Shown piece by piece: positions 1-9,543 of a stretch of DNA of 49,314 nucleotides (position 1 is its first letter; each line of letters starts with the position of its first letter). This DNA comes from an uncultured Clostridiaceae bacterium (GTDB taxonomy: Bacteria; Bacillota; Clostridia; TANB77; CAG-508). The stretch lies in contig CAMMAC010000011.1 in the NCBI GenBank assembly GCA_946493085.1, forward strand, positions 1 to 49,314, in the 5' to 3' direction. The notes beneath the pieces are model-generated. The model made no database searches, was not told where the DNA came from, and worked only from the letters and a program-made list of their open reading frames with translations. The position numbers were made by a program, and so were the translations under genes.

Positions 1-706
1 CACCACCACCATGTGGGTGATCTACTGGGTTCATAACAGAACCTCTTACTGTTGGACGAATTCCCATATGTCTTGTTCTACCAGCTTTACCAATGTTTAC
101 ATTTTCATGATCTGTATTTCCTACTGTACCAATGGTTGCTCTACATCTTGTCATAACTAATCTCATTTCTCCAGATGGAAGTCTTACGTGAGCATATTTT
201 CCTTCTTTAGCCATTAATTGTGCTTCTTGTCCTGCTGCTCTTACCATTTTTCCACCTTGTCCTGGATGTAATTCAATATTATGAATCATTGTACCTACTG
301 GAATGCTTTCAATTGGCATTGCATTTCCTGGTTTAATATCTACTTTTTGTCCAGATACTACTTTGTCTCCATCTTTTAATCCTACTGGTGCTAAAATATA
401 GCTCTTTGTTCCATCTTCGTATTGGATTAATGCAATATTTGCACTTCTATTTGGATCATATTCTATACCAATTACTGTTGCTGGCATATCATCTTTCATT
501 CTTTTAAAATCAATAATTCTATATTTTTGTCTGTTTCCTCCACCTTGGTGACGAACTGTAATTCTACCATAAGAGTTTCTTCCTGCTTTCTCTTTCTTTT
601 TAGCAAGTAAAGATTTTTCAGGAGTTTTCTTTGTAATCTCTTCAAAAGTAGAAACTGTCATGTTTCTGCGGGATGGAGTTATTGGTCTAAAGTGTTTCAT
701 TCCCAT
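1..706 (-). CDS. rplB: 50S ribosomal protein L2 (partial, runs off left edge)
   Basis: Reverse-strand translation [34 protein letters not shown]...[17 protein letters not shown]...[16 protein letters not shown] is characteristic L2; absent from ORF track because truncated. Confidence 0.97.
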   Translation of the reverse strand, partial: MGMKHFRPITPSRRNMTVSTFEEITKKTPEKSLLAKKKEKAGRNSYGRITVRHQGGGNRQKYRIIDFKRMKDDMPATVIGIEYDPNRSANIALIQYEDGTKSYILAPVGLKDGDKVVSGQKVDIKPGNAMPIESIPVGTMIHNIELHPGQGGKMVRAAGQEAQLMAKEGKYAHVRLPSGEMRLVMTRCRATIGTVGNTDHENVNIGKAGRTRHMGIRPTVRGSVMNPVDHPHGGG

Positions 707-876
707 TTTTATCTTTCCTTTCTCGAATTTATAAAAACTTCATTTTGTACTACATTATGCAATACTTGTTTTTGTTAAATTCTCTTCTTAAATATATTTA
801 CGGATTTTTTCCTGCTCCATATTACAGATATTCTTTATTTTCCGAGTTATTTCTCGATAGCTTCTTCTGTTATTAT

Positions 877-999
877 AAACGGATTAAAATTAGTAGATTG
901 CTAGGCAAATTTTATCATTAATACCGGAGGTGTGCTTGTTGCACATTGAGGATTTAATGATAAAATTTAACGACGCAAGATGCTGATTTTAATTCGTTT
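877..999. repeat. Long imperfect hairpin/palindromic element between rplW and rplB
   Basis: Arms AAACGGATTAAAAT (877-890) / ATTTTAATTCGTTT (986-999) plus inner AAATTTTATCATTAA / TTAATGATAAAATTT, with apical TGTGCTTGTTGCACA. Confidence 0.85.
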
Positions 1000-1001
1000 T
1001 A

Positions 1002-1349
1002 CTATGCTCCCATAAATTCATCAATAGAATCCTTATACTTCTTAGTCATTTTTGTGGTTTTTCCACCTTTTGCAAGATAATTCTTTTCTTCTGGATTTGT
1101 ATCAATTGTTACAATTGCTTTTTTCCAGCTTGCAGTTGTTCCTTCATATCTTCCCATTCTTTTCTTTTTTCCTCTTACATGAATGGTATTTACTTTTAAT
1201 ACTTTTACTTCAAATAATTTTTCTACTGCTCTTGCAATATCTACTTTTGTAGCATTTTTGTTTACTTCAAATGTATATTTTCCTGCTTGTAGTTCATCAT
1301 TACTTTTTTCAGTGATTACTGGTGCAATGATAATATCTTCTGGTCTCAT
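1002..1349 (-). CDS. rplW: 50S ribosomal protein L23
   Basis: [20 protein letters not shown]...[27 protein letters not shown]. Confidence 0.97.
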   Translation of the reverse strand: MRPEDIIIAPVITEKSNDELQAGKYTFEVNKNATKVDIARAVEKLFEVKVLKVNTIHVRGKKKRMGRYEGTTASWKKAIVTIDTNPEEKNYLAKGGKTTKMTKKYKDSIDEFMGA

Positions 1350-1972
1350 TATGCATACACCTCCTCTAATTTTTTAACGGTGTCTAGCGTAATTACTAAG
1401 TTTTTGTATTTTAATAAATCATATACATTGATAGTATTTACTAAAGTTGTTTTTACATTTTCAATGTTTCTTGCAGATTTTTGTACATTTTCATTTTTTT
1501 CTGGTAATAGTATTAATGTTTTTCCTTCTACTTTTAAGTTATTAAGAACTTTTACCATTTCTTTTGTCTTAATTTCTTTTAAGTCTAAAGCATCTACTAC
1601 TACTAATTCTTTTTCTAATACTTTTGAACTTAGCATAGATTTAATAGCTAAACGTCTTTCTTTTCTATTTACTGTATATTTGTAAGAACGAGGTTTTGGT
1701 CCTAATGCAATACCACCTTTTACCCATTGTGGTGCTCTAATAGAACCTTGTCTTGCTCTACCTGTTCCTTTTTGTCTCCATGGTTTTCTTCCTCCACCAC
1801 GAACTTCTGCTCTTGTTTTTGTACTTTGTGTACCTTGTCTTTGATTTGCTAAAAAGTTAACAAGTACACTATGTACTACTGCTTCATTTGGTTCAATACC
1901 AAAAATTTCTTCTTTAAGCTCTATTTCTTTTACTTTTTTACCTTCTACACTATATACGTCTATTTTAGGCAT
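1349..1972 (-). CDS. rplD: 50S ribosomal protein L4
   Basis: L4 signature [35 protein letters not shown]. Confidence 0.97.
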   Translation of the reverse strand: MPKIDVYSVEGKKVKEIELKEEIFGIEPNEAVVHSVLVNFLANQRQGTQSTKTRAEVRGGGRKPWRQKGTGRARQGSIRAPQWVKGGIALGPKPRSYKYTVNRKERRLAIKSMLSSKVLEKELVVVDALDLKEIKTKEMVKVLNNLKVEGKTLILLPEKNENVQKSARNIENVKTTLVNTINVYDLLKYKNLVITLDTVKKLEEVYA

Positions 1973-1988
1973 TTTTCTTCCTCCTTCC

Positions 1989-2618
1989 TTATGCTTTTAC
2001 ACTTGTTTTTATTTTTAAGATAGCTCCTTTTACTCCTGGTACACTACCTTTTACTAAAATAACATTTTTGTCCATGTCTACTTTTACTACATCTAAGTTT
2101 TGAATTGTAATAGTATCTACTCCCATATGTCCTGGTAATTTTTTACCTTTGAATACTCTACCTGGTGTAGATGTTGGTCCCATAGACCCTGGTCTTCTAT
2201 GATACATAGAACCATGTCCCATTGGTCCTCTAGATTGTCCATGACGTTTAATAACACCTTGGAAACCTTTTCCTTTAGATGTACCTTGTACATCAATTTT
2301 ATCTCCTGCTGTAAAAGTATCTGCTTTAATTTCGTCTCCTACTTTATATTCTTCTGCAGAATCTACTCTAAATTCTCTTAAATGTTTTTTAGGTGTGATT
2401 CCTGCTTTTGCAAAATGTCCTTTTACAGGTTTGTTTACTTTACTTTCTTTTACTTCACCATAAGCTAATTGAATAGCATTATAGCCATCTGTTTCTATTG
2501 TTTTTACTTGAGCTATTACGTTTGGCATAGCTTCAATAATGGTTACTGGAATTACTCTTCCTTTTTCGTCGAAGATTTGTGTCATTCCTAATTTCTTTCC
2601 AATAATTACTTTTTTCAT
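1989..2618 (-). CDS. rplC: 50S ribosomal protein L3
   Basis: [26 protein letters not shown]...[19 protein letters not shown]; start trimmed from ORF start 2663 to the MKKVII methionine. Confidence 0.96.
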   Translation of the reverse strand: MKKVIIGKKLGMTQIFDEKGRVIPVTIIEAMPNVIAQVKTIETDGYNAIQLAYGEVKESKVNKPVKGHFAKAGITPKKHLREFRVDSAEEYKVGDEIKADTFTAGDKIDVQGTSKGKGFQGVIKRHGQSRGPMGHGSMYHRRPGSMGPTSTPGRVFKGKKLPGHMGVDTITIQNLDVVKVDMDKNVILVKGSVPGVKGAILKIKTSVKA

Positions 2619-2741
2619 GTTTACTTTCCTCCTATACGTTTCACCGCATAAGTTATCTCTCAAAGATCTAACTTAACTATTGGCTGGCACTGTTTTTTCT
2701 ATGTCAGCGTGGTTACTTTTAAAATAAAAATTTTCTTCATT

Positions 2742-3068
2742 TTATAACTTAACTTCGATATCAACACCTGCTGGTAAATCAATTTTCATTAAGCTATCTA
2801 CTGTTTTTTGTGTTGGATAAAGAATGTCAATTACTCTTTTATGTGTTCTCATTTCGAATTGTTCTCTAGAATCTTTGTCTTTGTGTGGAGAACGTAAAAT
2901 AGTAATGATTTCTTTTTCTGTTGGTAATGGAATAGGACCTGATACTTTTGCTCCTGTTCTTTTAGCAGTATCTACTATTTTTTGAGCAGACTGTTCTAAA
3001 AGTTGTGAGTCGTAAGCTTTTAATCTTATTCTTACCTTTTCACTTCCTACTTTGTTTGATGTTGCCAT
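2742..3068 (-). CDS. rpsJ: 30S ribosomal protein S10
   Basis: [72 protein letters not shown]. Confidence 0.97.
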   Translation of the reverse strand: MATSNKVGSEKVRIRLKAYDSQLLEQSAQKIVDTAKRTGAKVSGPIPLPTEKEIITILRSPHKDKDSREQFEMRTHKRVIDILYPTQKTVDSLMKIDLPAGVDIEVKL

Positions 3069-3298
3069 TTTTGTTTTCCCTCCTCTTTTTTGTTGGTCGG
3101 AAGTTTTAAACGCACCCTTGTGTTTCTTTTATTACTAATAGAAAACCCCAAGTTTGCATGATAATCTTGGGATAAGTGCTTATGTGTTTTATAAAACTTA
3201 CCGCCTGGTCTAAGCCATGACATACTCCATAGAAGTTCCCTCCATCCCTTGCTTCTGCAAGGTTGTAGCCACATTCTACTTCATCGCTTTTTAACATG
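3069..3298 (-). promoter_or_regulatory. Structured ~230-nt 5' leader of the S10 operon
   Basis: Lies between promoter and rpsJ; perfect hairpin CCTTGC-AGAA-GCAAGG and hairpin CCCAAG-N13-CTTGGG on the minus strand. Confidence 0.6.
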
Positions 3299-3305
3299 CG
3301 GATAT

Positions 3306-3334
3306 ATTATATAACGGATTTACTGAAAAGTCAA
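3306..3334 (-). promoter_or_regulatory. Sigma-A-type promoter of S10 operon
   Basis: Minus strand TTGACT - 17 nt - TATAAT. Confidence 0.8.
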
Positions 3335-3351
3335 CGCTTTTTTGTAAAAAT

Positions 3352-3380
3352 TTGATTTTTATGGTAATTTGTTGTATAAT
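3352..3380 (+). promoter_or_regulatory. Sigma-A-type promoter for the 3433 ORF
   Basis: TTGATT - 17 nt - TATAAT. Confidence 0.75.
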
Positions 3381-3432
3381 AGTAATGAGGTAGTTTTTTG
3401 CTACTAATATATATTGAAAAGGAGATTGCAAC

Positions 3433-3666
3433 ATGAAGAGAGAATGTGATCTGAAAGAATATGGTTTTCTCGCTATTCTTCCTAGTGAAGATGAGCAGAC
3501 ACGGGAAGCACTACTCCATTTGGCATACGAGCAGGCAGTGTTTGCTTATGCCAATGGTAGTGAAGATTCTTTGACTTTAAAGTCAAAGAGTCGAGAGGCT
3601 ATCCAACGTCTCAGGGAAGAGATTAAATCTCATAACTTAGATGTTGTGATAAAAAAACTCCCGTAA
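3433..3666 (+). CDS. Small hypothetical protein (77 aa)
   Basis: AAGGAGATTGCAACATG start context, own promoter and terminator. Confidence 0.8.
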   Translation: MKRECDLKEYGFLAILPSEDEQTREALLHLAYEQAVFAYANGSEDSLTLKSKSREAIQRLREEIKSHNLDVVIKKLP

Positions 3667-3674
3667 ACTCCTTT

Positions 3675-3710
3675 CCCCCACACATGCAGTACCGTGTGGG
3701 GGTTTTTCTT
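3675..3710 (+). terminator. Intrinsic terminator
   Basis: CCCCCACAC-N10-GTGTGGGGG-TTTTTCTT. Confidence 0.92.
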
Positions 3711-3782
3711 GTCTTGACAATCTTCCTTTTAAAACATAAAATCAAAAAAACAAGCATATCTTATAATATAGGAGGTATTGAT

Positions 3783-5240
3783 ATGTTCGAAAATTACATT
3801 TATTCTCAAAAACAAAATATCATTAGTAACGTTTGTGATTTAATTACTTATCCTAGTATTTCAGAGGAAAGTGAAAATACGCATTTTCCTTTTGGAAAGG
3901 ATTGTAGTGATTGTTTAAAATATTTTCTAAATTTAGCTTCTTCTCTTGGTTTTCGTACCAAAAATGTAGATGGCTATTGTGGCTATGCAGAATTTGGAGA
4001 AGGAGAAGAAATTGTTGGTATTGTTGGGCATTTAGATGTTGTTCCTGCTAAAGAAGAGGATTGGAGCTATTCTCCCTTCACTCCTACTGTTTACAAAAAT
4101 CGTATTTATGGTAGAGGTGCTATAGACGATAAAGGTCCTATGGTGGCTAGTTTATATGCTATGAAAGCTGTTATGGAATATTTGCAAACCTCTCATATTC
4201 CTTTGAAGAAACGTATTCGTCTTATTGTAGGTCTTAATGAAGAAAAAGATTGGAAATGCATTTCTTATTATAAGGAACATGAGGAATTTCCTACCATCGG
4301 ATTTAGCCCTGATGCTGACTTTCCTTGTATTTATGCAGAAAAAGGAGTGCTTTCTATTCTATTAAAACAAGATTTAAGTAATCTTACTTTCTCTAAAAAA
4401 TTTCCTTTTGGCATCTCTGCTTCTTTACCTATAGAGATAGAATCTTTGGAATGTCAAAATAATGCTATCAATGTAGTTCCTGAAATAGCTACTTGTATTT
4501 TGAAATTGCAAAAAAATCTAAATGCTTCTTCTGTGATTACTGCTTTAAAAAAGCAAATTGACCACTATGATTATGATATGGATTTATATAAAGTAGATGA
4601 TACCCATATTAAAATCACCTCCTATGGTATTTCTGCACACAGTGCGCATCCAGAGTTAGGTCAAAATGCTATTAGTAAGTTACTTTGTGCCATCAATGAT
4701 GTATTACTGATGCACCATGTCTCTATCCCACTACTTTCCACCTTTTGTACTTTTATTGGGGATGATTACACAGGAAAAGGTTTAAAATTGGACTTAAAAG
4801 ATGAATCTGGCTCTCTTACTTTAAATACTGCTCAATGTTATATAAAAGACAACTTCCTTTGCATTGGTATCAATTTCAGAATTCCTGTTACCTATTCTTC
4901 TAAGACGGTATTGCAAACTTTTACGCAAACCTTTGCTGAAAAAGGAATAGAAATTTCTGTCATGCAAGATATGGCACCATTGTTTATAGACAAAGAAAAT
5001 CCTCTGGTTAGCAAATTATGTCATACTTTTAACGAAACTTGTGGGGCTTCTTTTTCTCCATTAGCTATTGGTGGAGCTACTTATAGTAGGGCTTTTCCTA
5101 ACATGATTTCTTTTGGTATGAATTTTCCAGGAGATAAAGACCTGTGCCATCAAGTGGATGAATTTGTGGATATTGATAAATTACTGTTATCTACGAATAT
5201 TTACGCAAAAGCAATTTATGAATTGTCCGTGGGTGAATAA
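3783..5240 (+). CDS. pepV: M20-family dipeptidase (PepV/Sapep-like)
   Basis: GIVGHLDVVPA, YGRGAIDDKGPMVASLYAMK, GLNEEKDWKCI, GGATYSRAFPN; start at ATAGGAGGTATTGATATG rather than ORF start 3684. Confidence 0.85.
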   Translation: MFENYIYSQKQNIISNVCDLITYPSISEESENTHFPFGKDCSDCLKYFLNLASSLGFRTKNVDGYCGYAEFGEGEEIVGIVGHLDVVPAKEEDWSYSPFTPTVYKNRIYGRGAIDDKGPMVASLYAMKAVMEYLQTSHIPLKKRIRLIVGLNEEKDWKCISYYKEHEEFPTIGFSPDADFPCIYAEKGVLSILLKQDLSNLTFSKKFPFGISASLPIEIESLECQNNAINVVPEIATCILKLQKNLNASSVITALKKQIDHYDYDMDLYKVDDTHIKITSYGISAHSAHPELGQNAISKLLCAINDVLLMHHVSIPLLSTFCTFIGDDYTGKGLKLDLKDESGSLTLNTAQCYIKDNFLCIGINFRIPVTYSSKTVLQTFTQTFAEKGIEISVMQDMAPLFIDKENPLVSKLCHTFNETCGASFSPLAIGGATYSRAFPNMISFGMNFPGDKDLCHQVDEFVDIDKLLLSTNIYAKAIYELSVGE

Positions 5241-5335
5241 GATACCTCGCTTAGAAAAATTTTTCATTTTCCTCTTGTTCTTTTTTTACAATTATGGTAA
5301 ACTAGATATATCTTGTGCATAAGGAGGTATTTCTT

Positions 5336-5719
5336 ATGAAAAAAGTTATTATAGCAGAGTTACGGACAGAAGATTGGGTAAATACTGGATTTATACTCAT
5401 AGAGGATATTGTAGAATCTGGAAAAAAGGAAAAAAAGATATCTGGTCTATTTACCAATGACCTTGTATTTTTCTATCCACGGGAAAATTTCTTTCAAGTA
5501 GATATTTACTTTTGCCAAGAAGATAGTTTTGGCTATATAGTAAGAAATTTCTATTTGTATGAAAGTTTTTTGGAGGAAAATTCCACCTATCTACTAGTAG
5601 ATTCAAAAGATATCCATTCTTCTTTATCCTTAACTTTAAACTTTACTAGTAACTTTCCTTACAATGAACTGGCTGAGGAAATTCAAGCCAGAAGAAAGCG
5701 CTACCCTATTTTAGGGTAG
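5336..5719 (+). CDS. Hypothetical protein
   Basis: ORF with TAAGGAGGTATTTCTTATG; start MKKVIIAELR. Confidence 0.7.
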   Translation: MKKVIIAELRTEDWVNTGFILIEDIVESGKKEKKISGLFTNDLVFFYPRENFFQVDIYFCQEDSFGYIVRNFYLYESFLEENSTYLLVDSKDIHSSLSLTLNFTSNFPYNELAEEIQARRKRYPILG

Positions 5720-5744
5720 CAAGCTATATTTCAATGAAATATGC

Positions 5745-5788
5745 CAAAAAAGACTTCACTTTTGTAAAACTTAAAGTGAAGTCTTTTA
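5745..5788. terminator. Bidirectional intrinsic terminator
   Basis: AAAAGACTTCACTTT-N-AAAGTGAAGTCTTTT between convergent genes. Confidence 0.9.
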
Positions 5789-5808
5789 CTTTTCTTTTCT
5801 TATTTATA

Positions 5809-6090
5809 TTATTCTGCTGATTCTGAAGTTTCCTCAGTTTCTGGAGCTTCATAAGCTTCTAATATAGCTTTTTGAATTTTCTCTCTTGTCTCAGCGTTGA
5901 TTGGATGAGCTATATCCTTGAATTCTCCGTTTGGAGTTTTTCTGCTTGGCATAGCAATAAATAATCCATTTTGGCTTTCGATAACTTTAATATCGTGTAC
6001 TACGAATTCATTATCGAATGTTACAGAAGCAACAGCTTTCATTCTGTTTTCTGAATTTACTTTTCTTAAACGTACATCTGTTATTTGCAT
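5809..6090 (-). CDS. spoVG: Septation/sporulation regulator SpoVG
   Basis: [64 protein letters not shown]. Confidence 0.96.
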   Translation of the reverse strand: MQITDVRLRKVNSENRMKAVASVTFDNEFVVHDIKVIESQNGLFIAMPSRKTPNGEFKDIAHPINAETREKIQKAILEAYEAPETEETSESAE

Positions 6091-6371
6091 TTGAGCACCT
6101 CTTTCCAATTGTTTTAAATATTTGTACATTTTCTTATGTACAATAATATTATTCGTCAAAAAAAAATTTTTTCCTTCTTGTTTTTACAATTTTTCTAAAC
6201 AATTTTTTAAAAGCTTTCTTTCCACTTATAGGATATACACTTTTTTTCAAAAAAATACATATAATGGAGTATAACTTTTGTAAAATGTATTGAATTTTGG
6301 GGCAAAAAATTATATAATTCCATAATGAATTAACAAGATGCTTTAAGAATTTAAAAGGAGTGTGTTTTACT

Positions 6372-7766
6372 GTGGCACATATAGAAGAGTTAAGAAGATA
6401 TAAACGTGTGCATATGATAGGTATTGGCGGTGTTAGTATGAGCGGCATCGCAGAAATTCTAAAACATTGGGGATTTTCTATTACTGGTTCTGATTGTGCA
6501 GAATCCGAAATTACAGAGAAATTAAAGAAAGACGGTATTCCTATCGTCATTGGTCATGATGTTTCCCTTGTTTCTCAAGCAGATATTGTAGTATATACAG
6601 CTGCCATTCAAAAAACAGACGAAGAATTAGTAAAGGCAAAAGAATTAGATATTCCTACTATTGAAAGAGCTGATTTTTTAGGTTTACTTACAAAAGCTTT
6701 TGACGATACTATTTGTGTTTCTGGAACACATGGAAAAACAACCACTACTTCTATGGTCTCTATGTGTTTTTTAGAAGCTGGTTTAGACCCTTCTATTCAA
6801 GTAGGTGCTACATTAAAAGCTATTGATGGCAATTATAGAATTGGTAATAGCGATTATTTTATTATTGAAGCATGCGAATATGTAGAAAGTTTCTTAAAAT
6901 TTTATCCTAAGTCTGAAATTATTTTAAATATAGACGATGACCATTTAGACTATTTTAAAAACATGGATAATATTTTTAAAGCCTTTATCAAATATGTAAA
7001 GTTATTACCTAAAAATGGTTTATTAGTGCTAAATTCAGATAATTCCTATTGTGTACAACTTCCTAAATATACCACAGCTAAAGTTGTTACCTATGGTATT
7101 GATAACGAAAAAGCAAATTACATAGCTCGTAATATTACTTTTGATAAAAATGGATTTGCTCACTTTGATGTTTATCATAATAATTATTTTTATGCTTCTA
7201 TTGTATTATCTATTCCTGGTGAACACAATGTATCTAATGCACTTGCTTGCATCGCTTTATGCGATAACTATGGCTTAGATAAAGCAGATATCAAGGAGGC
7301 ACTTCGTAAATATACAGGCGCTCATAGAAGATTTGAGTTTGTAGGACAATATAATGGTGCTAGTATTTACGACGATTATGGTCATCATCCTACAGAAATA
7401 AAAGCTACGGCTTTAGCATTAAAGAAAAAGCAATATCATCATTCTTGGGTAGTATTTCAACCACATACCTATAGTAGAACAAAAACTCATTTAAATGAGT
7501 TTGCTACTGTACTAACCAATTTTGATAACATTATTGTAACAGATATTTATGCTGCCAGAGAATCGGATACTTATGGCGTTACAGCAAAAGATATTGTAGA
7601 TAAAATTACAGAGACTGGTAGAAAAGCCTACTATCTTCCAGATTTTGAAAGTATTATTCAATTTCTAAAACAGCATGTAGAAAAAGATGACATTATTCTT
7701 ACATTAGGAGCTGGAACTATTACCAATATCGGTCCAATGCTTTTACAAGCTGAAAAAAGCAAATAA
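6372..7766 (+). CDS. murC: UDP-N-acetylmuramate--L-alanine ligase
   Basis: HMIGIGGVSMSGIAEIL, SGTHGKTTTTSM, YDDYGHHPTEI; probable GTG start at 6372 after AAAAGGAG. Confidence 0.95.
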   Translation: MAHIEELRRYKRVHMIGIGGVSMSGIAEILKHWGFSITGSDCAESEITEKLKKDGIPIVIGHDVSLVSQADIVVYTAAIQKTDEELVKAKELDIPTIERADFLGLLTKAFDDTICVSGTHGKTTTTSMVSMCFLEAGLDPSIQVGATLKAIDGNYRIGNSDYFIIEACEYVESFLKFYPKSEIILNIDDDHLDYFKNMDNIFKAFIKYVKLLPKNGLLVLNSDNSYCVQLPKYTTAKVVTYGIDNEKANYIARNITFDKNGFAHFDVYHNNYFYASIVLSIPGEHNVSNALACIALCDNYGLDKADIKEALRKYTGAHRRFEFVGQYNGASIYDDYGHHPTEIKATALALKKKQYHHSWVVFQPHTYSRTKTHLNEFATVLTNFDNIIVTDIYAARESDTYGVTAKDIVDKITETGRKAYYLPDFESIIQFLKQHVEKDDIILTLGAGTITNIGPMLLQAEKSK

Positions 7767-7774
7767 AAATATCC

Positions 7775-7814
7775 AAAAGTCCCACCTATTTTTATTATTG
7801 GTGAGACTTTTTTG
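7775..7814. terminator. Intrinsic terminator
   Basis: AAAAGTCCCACC...GGTGAGACTTTTTT. Confidence 0.8.
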
Positions 7815-7844
7815 GAATATGGGATATCTATTAAGGGACATTTT

Positions 7845-9114
7845 TTAACGACTCATTTGCTTTAACATTAAATCTCCAAAAACGGCATAACCTGTTGTAG
7901 GATCATTTACTAATACATGTGTTACTGCCCCAACGAATTTTTCATTTTGTATAATGGGTGCTCCACTCATTCCTTGTATAATTCCCCCTGTTTTTTCTAA
8001 TAGTTCTTCATCTGTTACTTTTATTTGCATACTTTTATTATCTTGATTATTCCCCGTATATATTTTTTCTATTTCTATTTCATATCGTTTTGATTTTCCT
8101 GTTTCTATTTCACACAGTATTTCTGCCTTTCCTATTTCTATTTCGTCTCTAGATGCTACCTCTATTGCTTGACTACTTAAGCTTAGATAATTTTTATTTT
8201 GTACTTTTCCAAATATACCAAATGATGTATTTTGATACACTTTCCCTATAGTAGAAGAATTTTCTATACTTCCTCGTATTTCTCCTGGTTTTCCTTTTTC
8301 TCCTTTTGTAATAGATACTAGGTCCATAGTTACTAGTTCTCCGCTAGCAATGGTAATTAAATCTCCTGTGTCTATATCTGCAATACCATGCCCCAAGGAA
8401 GCAAACATTCCACTTTCTGGTTCATAAAAAGTTGCTGTTCCTACTCCTGCTGTTGCATCTCTTACCCAAAGCCCTAATTTATACTCATTATCTTTCGTTT
8501 TTGTAGGTATCATAGTTACCACTTGCTCTGTATTATCCTCTTGTACATATTTTACTGTAATTTCTTTTCCTTGTGATGCATTTACCGTTTCTATTAATTC
8601 TTCTGTATTAGTAATTTCTTGCTCATTAATGGAGATTATTCTATCTCCTTCTCGTATTCCAGTATTTTCATAAGGTTTATTCCCTTCTATTTCTGTCATT
8701 CCCACTACTAATACTCCACTAGTGTATAATTTTAATCCTATAGCATTTCCGGAGTGGTATAACTTTTGTCTTTGGTATTACACTTACAGAAACTTCCTTA
8801 ATGGGAATGCTGTCAAATAAAGAAAGCTTAATTTGCATAGTACCTGTTGTATTTGCCTCTAGAGTGCTCTGTCTTTCTTCTTCCGGTATACTTCCTACCA
8901 CAGTCGATGGAGTTGTTCCTATAGAATATTCTTCTAAATTAGTATTAATATTACTAGCTTCTTTTAAATGAATTCCCCATAAAGAAAAAACGGAAATTTT
9001 TTCTCCTTGCATGAGAACAATACTATCTGGAAATAGAGTAACGAATGCAACGTAGATATATATTACCAATAAAATAACAAGAATCATTATTCTTTTTATA
9101 TATTTCATTTTCAT
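7845..9114 (-). pseudogene. spoIVB: SpoIVB peptidase (S55, PDZ), split into two ORFs by a +1 frameshift at ~8751-8754
   Basis: ORF 8719-9114 ends ...VSVIPKTKVIPLRKCYR*; ORF 7845-8705 carries PDZ, LGHGIADIDTG and GMSGAPIIQNEKFVGAVTHVLVNDPTTGY. Joining with one base removed gives KVIP-x-GNAIGLKLYTSGVLVVGMTEI. Confidence 0.9.
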
Positions 9115-9235
9115 TCCTTCTTTTCAATTTCTGTTTTTATTGTTCCCATTTTTCCTCAATTTCATTCTCATTTCTTTCTCAATTTTTTCTATTTTTTGGG
9201 AAATTTATTTTGCACTTAAGTACCAAATGTAACAA

Positions 9236-9436
9236 CCTAGTCTCTCCTCATAGAAAAAAATAGTACAAAAATATGGAATGGAAAGTGATTTGAATATAGA
9301 AATTCTTAAAAAATTTTGTTAGGGAATCTCATGCGGCGCCATGAGGGCGCTGACAAAATTTTTCTTAGAATTTATATGAAAATCAGCTTGACCGACATAT
9401 TTGCAGTACTATTTTTTTCTATGAGGAGAGACTAGG
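9236..9436. repeat. 201-nt near-palindromic element with 31-bp perfect terminal arms
   Basis: CCTAGTCTCTCCTCATAGAAAAAAATAGTAC ... GTACTATTTTTTTCTATGAGGAGAGACTAGG; apical CTCATG-CGGCGC-CATGAG. Confidence 0.95.
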
Positions 9437-9501
9437 TCCAAAAAGAAGTTATAATTTTCTCAATCATAACTTCCTTCTATTTTATTTATATTCTTCCTTT
9501 T

Positions 9502-9530
9502 TGCAATTTAAAGAACGTCCCTAAATTGCA
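9502..9530 (-). repeat. REP-like 29-nt palindrome (copy 1)
   Basis: TGCAATTTAAAGAACGTCCCTAAATTGCA. Confidence 0.75.
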
Positions 9531-9543
9531 AATCGCACAAAGT

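Noticed and set aside
3106-3297. 63-75 aa minus-strand ORFs in the S10 leader
   Set aside because: Overlap the structured leader, overlapping alternative frames, no RBS; the apparent start near the TSS is likely coincidental.
6149-6550. 133-aa minus-strand ORF overlapping the murC start
   Set aside because: Overlaps the conserved MurC N-terminus and intergenic AT-rich region; no homology recognised.
8751-8754. Programmed +1 slippage by P-site tRNA at CCA-C / GGT-T as mechanism
   Set aside because: After a +1 slip the tRNAs would re-pair poorly (CCA to CAC, GGT to GTT) and there is no adjacent stop or rare codon as in prfB; kept only as a minor alternative.
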